From Gemmatimonadaceae bacterium (GTDB lineage: Bacteria; Gemmatimonadota; Gemmatimonadetes; Gemmatimonadales; Gemmatimonadaceae): a DNA stretch of 64,000 bases. A program made the position numbers and the translations under genes. The notes below the pieces were generated by a model. The model was not told where the DNA came from and ran no database searches. It saw only the letters and a program-made list of their open reading frames with translations. Each line of letters opens with the position of its first letter. Position 1 is the stretch's first letter. This document shows positions 8,201-15,991 of the stretch, one piece after another. The stretch is taken from the NCBI GenBank assembly GCA_036496605.1, contig DASXKV010000015.1:1-64000 (forward strand), read 5' to 3'.

Positions 8201-9121
8201 CTACCAGGCTGGTTGACTGCCGATCATGCTCGTTAGGGCATGCGGGTTCAAGCCATCTGCATTCATGATGTAAATGTTCGTAACCGCCAGCAGCCCCGTC
8301 TCATCGGTGCGCTGAAAGACGATCCGGGTACCGTCAGGAGACCATCGTGGGTCTCGATCGTAGTCGCCAAGCTCCACGGTCAGTGCATGCTGCCCCGTAC
8401 CATCGGCGTTCATCAGCCAAATGCCGGTCGGACCGGTCGAATTGCCGGCGTACACGATCTGCTCTCCGTCCGGCGAGAACTGCGGATCGTTGTCGTCAGA
8501 GTTGGTCGACTTGGTGAGATTGGTCGCGACCTTCGTCGTCGTGTCCATCACCCAAATGTCGAGTCCCGACGCGTACGTCACACGTCTGCCGTCGCGAGAG
8601 AAGCCACCATTCGGGTTGTAGCCCAGCCACTGAAGCCCGGAGCCGTCGAGACTCACACTGTGAAATTCGAGCCCGGCTCCCGCGGTGCTTATTCCGGCGA
8701 ACAGAATGCGCTTGCCGTCCGGCGACCAACCTGTGTGCTCAATGTCCCAGCCTGGCAGGACGGAGCGCTTGCCCGAGCCGTCGGCGTTCATTACCCAGAG
8801 ACCAGAGGGCGCGTGCTGGGAGAAGTACGCGATGAGCCGGTGGTCTGGCGACCAGCTGGGATACAGGTCGTCCTCCGGCGATGTCGTCAGATTGCGGACA
8901 CCCGTGCCGTCAGAACCGATCAAATAGATGTCCCAGACGCCGCTTGCGTTGCTGTTGAAGACTATCGCATCTGTCGGTACGCGCGGGGCTGTGCTGTCTT
9001 TACAGGCTATAGCTACGCAGCTGACCATCGCGAGTATCGCACGGAAACACGAAGCCGCTCGGCATCGACGGGTGCGGCCGCTCGGCGAGATGGATATCGG
9101 CATGTTGAGTATCATCTCCAT
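8201..9121 (-). CDS. TolB-like WD40/PD40 beta-propeller lipoprotein
   Basis: The 306-residue product has a lipobox (MVSCVAIAC, lipidated Cys near residue 40) and a series of PD40 repeats with the W/F-SPDG core: YPSWSPD, TGWSPDGKRILF, GFSRDGRRVTYAS, PQFSPDGEQIVYAG, PRWSPDGTRIVF, alternating with MNADGSG/MNADGTG hairpins. The fold resembles the TolB C-terminal propeller. The ATG at 9121 is chosen because it gives a complete lipoprotein signal; ATGs at 9115 and 9103 are alternatives. Probably a periplasmic lipoprotein of unknown partner. Confidence 0.85.
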   Translation of the reverse strand: MEMILNMPISISPSGRTRRCRAASCFRAILAMVSCVAIACKDSTAPRVPTDAIVFNSNASGVWDIYLIGSDGTGVRNLTTSPEDDLYPSWSPDHRLIAYFSQHAPSGLWVMNADGSGKRSVLPGWDIEHTGWSPDGKRILFAGISTAGAGLEFHSVSLDGSGLQWLGYNPNGGFSRDGRRVTYASGLDIWVMDTTTKVATNLTKSTNSDDNDPQFSPDGEQIVYAGNSTGPTGIWLMNADGTGQHALTVELGDYDRDPRWSPDGTRIVFQRTDETGLLAVTNIYIMNADGLNPHALTSMIGSQPAW

Positions 9122-9226
9122 TGACGGGCTCGCGCCTTTTCTTGGGACATCGCTCGTTGCGCGAGTTTGCAGCATCGTGCATGCCGCCAGGCGCGACCGC
9201 ACTGGCTGCCGCTCGTAGCTTGCGTC

Positions 9227-9934
9227 ATGATCACGCCGCGCCCCCGCGCAATTCTCTTCGATCTGTTCCACACCCTTGTCGCCGTTCCGCCGCCAGGGGG
9301 CGACATGGGCCTGTCCATCGCCGAGGCGCTGGGGATGCCCGAGCGACGTGCGGAGGTGGCGCGCCGCTACTACGAGGACGATGTGCTCGATCGGTGTCGC
9401 GGCCGCGTCCGCGACCCGCACGAAATGATGCGCGCCGTCGCGCGTGGGTTGGATCCCGGCGTTGCCGAGAGCGCGATCGCGCTCGCCGTCGAGCATCGGC
9501 GGCGGCGCGTCGAGCACGGCTTGATTGGCGTGGAGCCCGCGTTTCTGTCGGCGCTCGATCGTGTGCACGCCGCGGGGATCGCGACGGCGCTGGTCTCCGA
9601 CGCCGGCTTCGACGACATCGAGGCCTGGCATCAGTCACCGCTCGCCTCGCGTCTCGACGTCACGGTCTTCTCCTGCGAGGTGGGGGTTCGCAAGCCGGAC
9701 CCATCGATCTATCGCTGTGCGCTCGAGCAGGTCGGCGTCGACGCTCGCGACGCCCTCTTCGTGGGCGATGGAGGCAGCGACGAGCACCGTGGCGCACGCG
9801 CCGTGGGGATGCGAGCAGTGTTCGTGACGCGCCTGCTGCGTCAGTGGTGGCCCGAGGTGATCGAGAGCCGTCGGGCACACGCGGACTTTGTCTTCGAGGA
9901 CGTCGCGGCGTTTGTGGATGCGCTGTTGGAGTGA
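9227..9934 (+). CDS. HAD-superfamily hydrolase
   Basis: The 235-residue protein shows the HAD motifs in order: motif I ILFDLFHTL (nucleophile Asp, with Phe where phosphatases have the second Asp, a variant seen in haloacid-dehalogenase-like members), motif II LVSDAG near residue 130, Lys in VRKPDPSIY, and motif III/IV FVGDGGSDEHRGA. A helical cap lies between motifs I and II. The ATG at 9227 gives the usual N-terminus directly before motif I. Substrate unknown; small-molecule phosphatase or dehalogenase-like activity is likely. Confidence 0.85.
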   Translation: MITPRPRAILFDLFHTLVAVPPPGGDMGLSIAEALGMPERRAEVARRYYEDDVLDRCRGRVRDPHEMMRAVARGLDPGVAESAIALAVEHRRRRVEHGLIGVEPAFLSALDRVHAAGIATALVSDAGFDDIEAWHQSPLASRLDVTVFSCEVGVRKPDPSIYRCALEQVGVDARDALFVGDGGSDEHRGARAVGMRAVFVTRLLRQWWPEVIESRRAHADFVFEDVAAFVDALLE

Positions 9935-9989
9935 CAACTTCCTGATACGTCAGAACGTGTCAGGCCCCGGGGAGGAGCCGCACGTGAGA

Positions 9990-10128
9990 GCCTAACGAGA
10001 ACGCCTGGTAAGCTTGTCTACGTTCAGAGCGTACCGTGGGTTCGAATCCCACCCCGTCCGTTCTAACTGCCCGCACTGCCTTGAGCCCTGCGGAGTTGTT
10101 TTTGTCTCCAGCGGCGCACTCGTTAGGC
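9990..10128 (+). other. attC-like inverted repeat
   Basis: The segment begins GCCTAACGAGAACGCC and ends GGCGCACTCGTTAGGC; these 16-base ends are complementary at 14 positions. The outermost boxes fit the integron inverse core RYYYAAC and core GTTRRRY in the correct order and at an attC-like length (139 bp). No integrase is in the window and the ends contain an octamer common in this genome, so the match may be structural coincidence. The left arm overlaps the tRNA-Ser remnant. Confidence 0.35.
9999..10060 (+). pseudogene. tRNA-Ser 3' remnant
   Basis: The sequence matches the 3' half of a class II tRNA: an anticodon-arm-like ACGCCTGGTAAGC (serine tRNAs with anticodon GGA read CTGGAAA here), a variable-arm stem TACG/CGTA around TTCAGAG, the T arm GTGGG-TTCGAAT-CCCAC at 10036-10052, and an acceptor 3' strand CCCGTCC plus discriminator G. 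The 5' half, including the matching acceptor strand GGACGGG, is absent and no CCA is encoded. It looks like the tail left by integration or deletion at a tRNA gene. Confidence 0.5.
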
Positions 10129-10183
10129 GTCTGGATTCAGCGTCTGGATTGTTTGGCACCTTGCGCCCCTGGTATTAGCATGC

Positions 10184-12637
10184 TCAATCCCCACGCAAAA
10201 CTTCGGCAATATCCGCTCGCACCGCGCGCAGCGTCGGTAAGTAGCTCGCGCCAAGCGTGACACCGCCGAGCAAGGCAAGTATTGCTGCGTAGGTCGCACC
10301 ATCCGTCGCGCTGATGCCGAACAAGAATGGGGTCAGCAAATGTGTGCTCAGCCGAGCCGCGAGGAGACCGGCGCCCACTCCGATCGCCGCGCCAATGGCC
10401 GTGCTCCCCATCCCCGTCATAACGATCGACCGCGCGCTGGCGCCGAGCGCGGAACGGATCGCGAGCTCACGCATGCGTCGCGAGACGGCGCGCGCCGTGA
10501 CACCGTAGATGCCGACCGCCGCCAGAATCGCAGCGACGATTCCGAAGAGAGACACCAGCAGTGCCCGGTATCGCTCCTCGGCGAAGGAACGGCTCACCAT
10601 CGTCGACATCGTCTGCAGATTCTGCGAGGTGGCCGGCGGTGCGAGCTCGGCGACGATCCGGCGGACCTGGGTCGCGATGGCGCTCGGGTCGCCCGTCGTA
10701 CGCACCAGCAGCGAGAGTACCCAGCTGAATCGCCGCTGAGTCACAGGAGTGTAGATCGTCGGCTCGATGTCCTTCGACAGCCGTTGGAAGTGTACGTCCT
10801 CGACCACACCGACTATCGTGCGCCACTCGCCCTGATACTTCACGCGCTTGCCGAGGGCCGACTCGTTAGGATATTCGCGGCGTGCCAGGGAGCTGCTGAC
10901 GATCGCTACGAGCGGCGCGCCCGCGCGATCGTCGTCGGTGAAGTCGCGGCCAAATCGTAGCGGAATGCCCATCGCCGCGAAGTAGCCGGGGATCGTCACG
11001 CGCTGCTGGGCTTCGTGTCGTCGCCCGGCGTCCAGCAACCCTCCCCCTGGGCGCTGTCGGTCTCCTCCCTCGGGCTCGACCCCGCTGCTCGACGACCCTC
11101 CGCTGAACGGCGGTGAGTCACCGGCTGTCACCGCCGTCACGCCAGGCAGGCCAGTCAGGCGCGCGATCACCGCCGTCTGAAACGCACGGGTGAGGTTGCT
11201 GTCGCGCACCACCACGCGCGGGAAGGAAGGGAAGTCGACGATGAGGTGCTCGACGCGAAAACCGGGGTCGACGTGGGTGATCCGCTGCAGGGTTCGCGTG
11301 AGAAGACCAGCGCCAACGAGGAGCACCATCGAGAGGGCGATCTCGATGGCGATGAGCGTTCTCTGAAGTGTCACACCGCCGCGCGCGCTCTGTCCACCGC
11401 CGCGCAGGAGCATTCCGGGGCGTGGTCGCGATAATATGAGTGCCGGAGCGAGCCCGAACAACACTCCCGTGGCGAGTCCCACGACCAGCGAGACGGTGAG
11501 CACCCGCAAGTCCATGTGGACGTCGTCGAGACCCGGTATTTTCGGTGGCGCAAGGGCAACGAGGACACGAGTTCCCCACCACGAGAGCGCGACACCGAGC
11601 GCGAGTCCCGCGAGCGCCAGTGTGAGGCTCTCGATGAGCAGCTGCCTGACGAGTATGCCGGTGGATGCGCCGAGCGCCGCGCGCGCGGCCATCTCTTGTT
11701 CGCGCGTCGTGGCTTCGCCGAGGAGGAGTGTCGCTACATTGACGCAGCCGATGAGCAGCAGAAGCCCGGCCGCGGCCAGCAGAACGTGGAGCGGCCCCCG
11801 CACGTCGCGTGTCTGATCGATCTGCCACTCCGTGAGTCGCACCCCTTTGTCTCTGGCGTCCTGCTCCGTCGGTACGAGGATGCGCGACACCTCCGCGCTG
11901 GCGCCAGCGAGTGTGACACCCGGCCGGAGACGTCCGATCGCCATGTAGCTGCGATTCGTGGGCTGGAAGTAATCCAACGAGTCGTGTCCGACGGGAGTCC
12001 AGAACCCAGCGGACGTCGCCGCACCCGCGGTCGGCGGCGTCGTGCGGCCCATGGTGAGCCCCGGCGGGAGCACTCCGACGATCGTCGTCGGCACATCGTC
12101 GAGCCTAACGACTCGCCCGACGATGTCCTGCGCTGCGCCGAATCGCGTCTGCCAGAGCTCGTAAGAGACGAGAGCGGCGCGCGGACCGGTCGGTGTATCC
12201 TCGTCGGGTGTGAACGTGCGGCCCATGAACGGGCCGACGCCCAGCGTGGCGAGAAGCGACGCGCTTGCCCGTAGCGTGGGCACCTGCTCGGCGCCATTGC
12301 CCAGCGAGAGCAAAACCCGTCCGCCCGTCCAGACGCCGACGCTCGTGAACGAGGACTGCATCCGGGAGAGATCGCGAAACTCTGGCTGGGACAGCGGAAT
12401 GCGGTCCCACATCGAGGCAAGGATCCCGTTCGCCTTCCAGCTCGGGAAGGTCTGCCAGATGGCGATGAGTCGGCCGGGTTGAGGGAGCGCCAGCGGCCGC
12501 AGGAGCACGCCATCGACCACACTGTAGATGGACGTGGCCGCGGCAATGCCGATAGCGGTGGTCGCGATCGCGATCGCGGCAACGGTCCGGCGCCGGCGCC
12601 AGGTACGCACGGCGAAGTGGACGTCACGAAGCAACAT
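10184..12637 (-). CDS. ADOP-family ABC transporter permease
   Basis: The 817-residue protein has the duplicated MacB architecture: TM1 near residues 18-40 (AIAIATTAIGIAAATSIYS), first periplasmic MacB-like domain with MGRTFTPDED and IVGVLPPG, FtsX domain 1 near 280-400 (LLLLIGCVNVATLLLGEATT, MAARAALGAS), a central TM near 430, a second periplasmic domain (PGYFAAMGIPLRFGRDF) and FtsX domain 2 at the end (VGIYGVTARAVSRRMRELAI, RSALGASARSI). No ATPase gene is adjacent, as usual for orphan permeases. Function unknown; related MacB proteins drive periplasmic efflux by mechanotransmission. Confidence 0.9.
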   Translation of the reverse strand: MLLRDVHFAVRTWRRRRTVAAIAIATTAIGIAAATSIYSVVDGVLLRPLALPQPGRLIAIWQTFPSWKANGILASMWDRIPLSQPEFRDLSRMQSSFTSVGVWTGGRVLLSLGNGAEQVPTLRASASLLATLGVGPFMGRTFTPDEDTPTGPRAALVSYELWQTRFGAAQDIVGRVVRLDDVPTTIVGVLPPGLTMGRTTPPTAGAATSAGFWTPVGHDSLDYFQPTNRSYMAIGRLRPGVTLAGASAEVSRILVPTEQDARDKGVRLTEWQIDQTRDVRGPLHVLLAAAGLLLLIGCVNVATLLLGEATTREQEMAARAALGASTGILVRQLLIESLTLALAGLALGVALSWWGTRVLVALAPPKIPGLDDVHMDLRVLTVSLVVGLATGVLFGLAPALILSRPRPGMLLRGGGQSARGGVTLQRTLIAIEIALSMVLLVGAGLLTRTLQRITHVDPGFRVEHLIVDFPSFPRVVVRDSNLTRAFQTAVIARLTGLPGVTAVTAGDSPPFSGGSSSSGVEPEGGDRQRPGGGLLDAGRRHEAQQRVTIPGYFAAMGIPLRFGRDFTDDDRAGAPLVAIVSSSLARREYPNESALGKRVKYQGEWRTIVGVVEDVHFQRLSKDIEPTIYTPVTQRRFSWVLSLLVRTTGDPSAIATQVRRIVAELAPPATSQNLQTMSTMVSRSFAEERYRALLVSLFGIVAAILAAVGIYGVTARAVSRRMRELAIRSALGASARSIVMTGMGSTAIGAAIGVGAGLLAARLSTHLLTPFLFGISATDGATYAAILALLGGVTLGASYLPTLRAVRADIAEVLRGD

Positions 12638-12789
12638 GCTGGCCCCTCGAGGCTGTCGCGTCGTGTGACAGCAGTCGGGAGCGAATAGTTGGCGCGCTTC
12701 GCCGATAGTGCTGCTGCTCGGGTGCTTCGCGAACCGCCTGGCGAGAGTACCTTGGTGCGCCCATCCTAAATGTTTCAGGAGGTGCCGAC

Positions 12790-13776
12790 ATGAGAGCTCT
12801 TCGCTTTTCCGACGTCGGTGATCCGATGCAAGTGCTCCATCTCGACGACGTGCCTTCGCCCGAGCCTGGGCCGGGCGACGTGCGCGTGCGCATGACGCAT
12901 CGACCGATAAACCCTGCCGACCTACTCACCATTCTTGGGTACTATCCGATACGTCCTTCACTGCCGGGATCTCCCGGACTGGAAGGCGTGGGTCTCATCG
13001 ATGCGGTGGGCGCGAACGTCAAGGGAGTCTCCGTCGGTCAACGGGTGATCTCTGTGGCGGGTACGCCAGGCACCTGGGCTGAACAGCTCGTGATGCCCGC
13101 AGACCGCGCCGTGCCCATTCCGGATGCGATGAGCAATCAGGTCGCGGCGCAAACGCTCGTGAATCCAGTCACGGCATGGGCGCTCCTCAACGACGAGCTG
13201 ACGCTCTCCCCAAACGACTGGGTGCTTCAGACTGCGGCCGGTTCGACGTTAGGCAGATTGATCGTTCAGCTCGCGCGACGGCGCGGACTGCGCACCATCA
13301 ATGTCGTTAGGCGACGAAGCCGCGCGCGGGAGCTACTCGACCTTGGCGCCGACGCGGTGGTCGTCACGGAAGACGAGGCCCTCGTCGATCGCGTACGAGA
13401 GATTACTGGCGGACGGGGCGTCCCCGCTGCGATTGACGCTGTCGGCGGCACCGAGGCAGGGGAGATCGCTGCGTCTCTCGCGCCCGGAGGCACGATGATT
13501 ACGATGGGAGGGCTGTCTGGCGCGACACTCGGCCCCATCGGCATCGGAGATCTTGTCTTCAAGGGCGCATCGATTCGCGGCTTCTGGTTGGCGCGCTGGA
13601 CGACGACGCGCCCTTCCGCGACGATCGCTCGCGCGCTCGGCGAGGTGATCTCGATGTTCACCACCCACGAGCTCCAGTTGCCGGTCGCAGCGGAGTACGA
13701 CCTCGCCGACTTCCGCGCCGCGCTCAGACACGCCGAGCAGCCGGGGCGCACCGGCAAGGTACTACTGCGAGGATGA
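12790..13776 (+). CDS. Zinc-independent MDR oxidoreductase (quinone oxidoreductase/enoyl reductase-like)
   Basis: The 328-residue protein is a medium-chain dehydrogenase/reductase: N-terminal GroES-like domain (PEPGPGDVRVRMTHRPINPAD; LPGSPGLEGVG) and a Rossmann domain with the nucleotide motif AAGSTLGRLIVQLA (around 152-165). The zinc-binding cysteines of alcohol dehydrogenases are absent. NPVTAWALL matches the mitochondrial trans-2-enoyl-CoA reductase/ETR1 branch, so an NADPH-dependent 2-enoyl thioester or quinone reductase is likely. An ideal AGGAGGTG precedes the ATG. It is divergent from the ADOP permease and probably transcribed from the shared intergenic region. Confidence 0.85.
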   Translation: MRALRFSDVGDPMQVLHLDDVPSPEPGPGDVRVRMTHRPINPADLLTILGYYPIRPSLPGSPGLEGVGLIDAVGANVKGVSVGQRVISVAGTPGTWAEQLVMPADRAVPIPDAMSNQVAAQTLVNPVTAWALLNDELTLSPNDWVLQTAAGSTLGRLIVQLARRRGLRTINVVRRRSRARELLDLGADAVVVTEDEALVDRVREITGGRGVPAAIDAVGGTEAGEIAASLAPGGTMITMGGLSGATLGPIGIGDLVFKGASIRGFWLARWTTTRPSATIARALGEVISMFTTHELQLPVAAEYDLADFRAALRHAEQPGRTGKVLLRG

Positions 13777-13912
13777 AAGTCTTCGTCGGTCACCGTCGAA
13801 AGGAAACCGACGCGCAGGTGAATACGCAAAGATGGATGAACGAGCATGCCGACGACGAAGCGAATGGCGAGAGCCTGCGCTGCAGTGGGATTCCCCTGAA
13901 GATGGAGCGAAC

Positions 13913-14428
13913 GTGCGATTGTCTTGGCTGACTCCAATCGTAGTTGCAACCTTTTCGGCGCTGAGTGCATGCTCGAGCGCTGGCTCCGCTGGCACTACCA
14001 ACACTGGTGCGCCCATGCGGGCAGTTCCGTTTCGCGCCGAGGATTTGAGTGGATACATCCCCGAATGGGTCAGCGGCATCGCCTACGTGGGCCAAGACCG
14101 CATCGACGTCGCCGTAACTTCGGTGCAGCTGTCGCGCGACACGCAGACTTCTCGAATGCTTCGCATCCGGGCAATCCTCGTGAGTGGGGACACGGCACAC
14201 TGGTCCATCACTCGACAGAGCGCCGCAGTCTCAGCATCAAGACTTCGCGCGCTCTCATCGAGCCCTGGCGATACCGTACACTTCACGCTCCGAGATACCG
14301 GAGGGGAGCCGCTCGGCGAGCGGCGTCTGAGCTTCTATATCGAAGCCGAACTCCAGATTCCGGGTCGAGGCACCGTGCCAGGGACACGTCCGATTCAGGG
14401 ATCGTTAGGCAATCTGGCTGTGCGATGA
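13913..14428 (+). CDS. Hypothetical lipoprotein
   Basis: The 171-residue product has a lipoprotein signal ending FSALSAC (lipidated Cys near residue 19) and a beta-rich body without recognised motifs. The GTG at 13913 is chosen because GGAG lies just upstream and it places the hydrophobic leader at the very N-terminus; the in-frame ATG at 13832 would bury it. The end contains the genome-wide octamer, read as Ser-Leu-Gly with a TTA leucine codon. Confidence 0.6.
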   Translation: MRLSWLTPIVVATFSALSACSSAGSAGTTNTGAPMRAVPFRAEDLSGYIPEWVSGIAYVGQDRIDVAVTSVQLSRDTQTSRMLRIRAILVSGDTAHWSITRQSAAVSASRLRALSSSPGDTVHFTLRDTGGEPLGERRLSFYIEAELQIPGRGTVPGTRPIQGSLGNLAVR

Positions 14429-14577
14429 TGCCCTTCGAGTGGCCGTTTGATCGCGGTATCCACAGGTCAGGCTCGGCCGTGGCTGTCTCGCACCTCTCTC
14501 GCGACGCTTGCAGATCTTGCCGCAGGACGCATGTTGGCAGGACATGCAAAATGTCTCCCACTCCCAGAGGGCATGTA

Positions 14578-15921
14578 ATGAAGCGAATGCTCAGTTTCCT
14601 CACTGCCGCGATCCTGCTCTCGGCCGGCGTCCTGCCGGCGCAGAGTCTCGTCGGCAATTGGCAAGGCACGCTCGGCGCTCCACCTAACGCGCTCCGCATC
14701 GTCTTGCGTATCGCCCGCGCCGACGGTGGTGGGCTGAGCGCCTCGCTCCTGAGTATTGACCAGGGAGGATGGGACAACCCATTCTCGGCAGACTCCGTGG
14801 TGCTGCGCGACTCCACGTTCGCGTTCTTCATGTCTGACCTCGACGCCACCTACCGCGGCACCCTGAAGGGTCGCGGCTCCGACATCCGAGGAGAGTGGAT
14901 CCAGGGGAATGCCCCACGGCGACTCGACTTCGTGCGGCCTTCGGCGAGTGCTGCCTGGCGGGATACATCGCCGCACAGTCAACGGCTCGTGAGCGTTGAG
15001 CGGAACGTCCAGCTCGAGGTGCTCGATTGGGGCGGCAGTGGCCGACCGGTCGTATTCCTCGCCGGCGCCGGGAACTCCGCTCACATCTTCGATGAGTTCG
15101 CGCCCAAGCTCACCCACGAATACCACGTCTACGGCATAACGAGGCGCGGCTTCGGGAACTCCAGTCATCCCGCGTCGGGCTACCTCGCCGACACGCTCGC
15201 CAACGACGTCCTCGCCGTCATCGACTCGTTAGGTATCCGCGCCCCGGTGCTCATCGGGCACTCGATCGCCGGGGAGGAGCTCAGCTCGATCGGCTCACGC
15301 CATCCCGAACGTGTCGCCGGGCTCGTCTACCTGGACGCCGGCTACCCCTATGCCATCTACGATTCCACCTCGAGTGACGTCGACATGATGAATGCCGAGG
15401 TGAGCCTCTCGGACGTCGGGCACAAGTTGGCTCGCCTCGCTGATCCGTACCTCTCCATGAGCCCGCGCGACCAGGAGGCACTCATACGAGAATTGCTCGA
15501 GACGAGCCTGCCGCAGATGGAGCGGGACCTCCGCGGCAAGGCCAAGCAGCTCGCCGCGCTGCCTAACCAGGGCGCAACGCCGCCCGCACAGCATCCCAAC
15601 CCCATCCTCCGTGCACTCCTCGGGGGAGAGGAGAAGTACACCTCGGTGCACGCTCCCGTGCTCGCGATCTTCGCCGCGCCGCATGAAGCGTCGCCAGCCG
15701 TGGCGAAGGACTCGGCGGCGCGAGCGAACGCCGATTCCGCGGAGCTCGCGTGGATAATGCCGCAGATTGCTGCGTTCCGGCGCGGCGCGCCGACGGCGCG
15801 CGTGGTCGTCCTGCCTAACGCGAATCACTACGTCTTCAAGTCCAACGAAGCGCAGGTGCTGCGGGACATCCGCGCCTTCGTCGATGGGTTATCGCAGCCA
15901 ACGCCAACGGGGCAAAGGTGA
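14578..15921 (+). CDS. Secreted alpha/beta hydrolase with N-terminal lipocalin-like domain
   Basis: The 447-residue protein has a Sec signal (LSFLTAAILLSAGVLPAQS), an N-terminal beta-barrel-like domain (LVGNWQGTL to about residue 120) and a C-terminal alpha/beta-hydrolase domain. The nucleophile elbow is LIGHSIAGEE (Ser near residue 228), the oxyanion region VFLAGAGNSAHIFDEFAP, and the catalytic His is in NANHYVF near 420. GAGG lies 7 bases before the ATG. An esterase or small-ester hydrolase acting in the periplasm is likely. A 70-base gap separates it from the ADOP permease downstream, so they may be cotranscribed. Confidence 0.85.
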   Translation: MKRMLSFLTAAILLSAGVLPAQSLVGNWQGTLGAPPNALRIVLRIARADGGGLSASLLSIDQGGWDNPFSADSVVLRDSTFAFFMSDLDATYRGTLKGRGSDIRGEWIQGNAPRRLDFVRPSASAAWRDTSPHSQRLVSVERNVQLEVLDWGGSGRPVVFLAGAGNSAHIFDEFAPKLTHEYHVYGITRRGFGNSSHPASGYLADTLANDVLAVIDSLGIRAPVLIGHSIAGEELSSIGSRHPERVAGLVYLDAGYPYAIYDSTSSDVDMMNAEVSLSDVGHKLARLADPYLSMSPRDQEALIRELLETSLPQMERDLRGKAKQLAALPNQGATPPAQHPNPILRALLGGEEKYTSVHAPVLAIFAAPHEASPAVAKDSAARANADSAELAWIMPQIAAFRRGAPTARVVVLPNANHYVFKSNEAQVLRDIRAFVDGLSQPTPTGQR

Positions 15922-15991
15922 GAGGCGACGCGGGCCTCATGGCTCTCGTATGCGCCGGGGCGTCCACCGTGCCAATCGCGCGGGCAAGTCG

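Noticed and set aside
10184..12637. Lipoprotein-release or cell-division (FtsX) function for the ADOP genes
   Set aside because: The duplicated layout and missing ATPase fit ADOPs, not LolCE or FtsEX; assigning a specific cargo would be a guess.
13924..14577. Upstream extension of the alpha/beta-hydrolase frame
   Set aside because: The extension overlaps the lipoprotein gene in another frame and has no signal; the ATG at 14578 has a ribosome binding site and is followed by a proper signal peptide.
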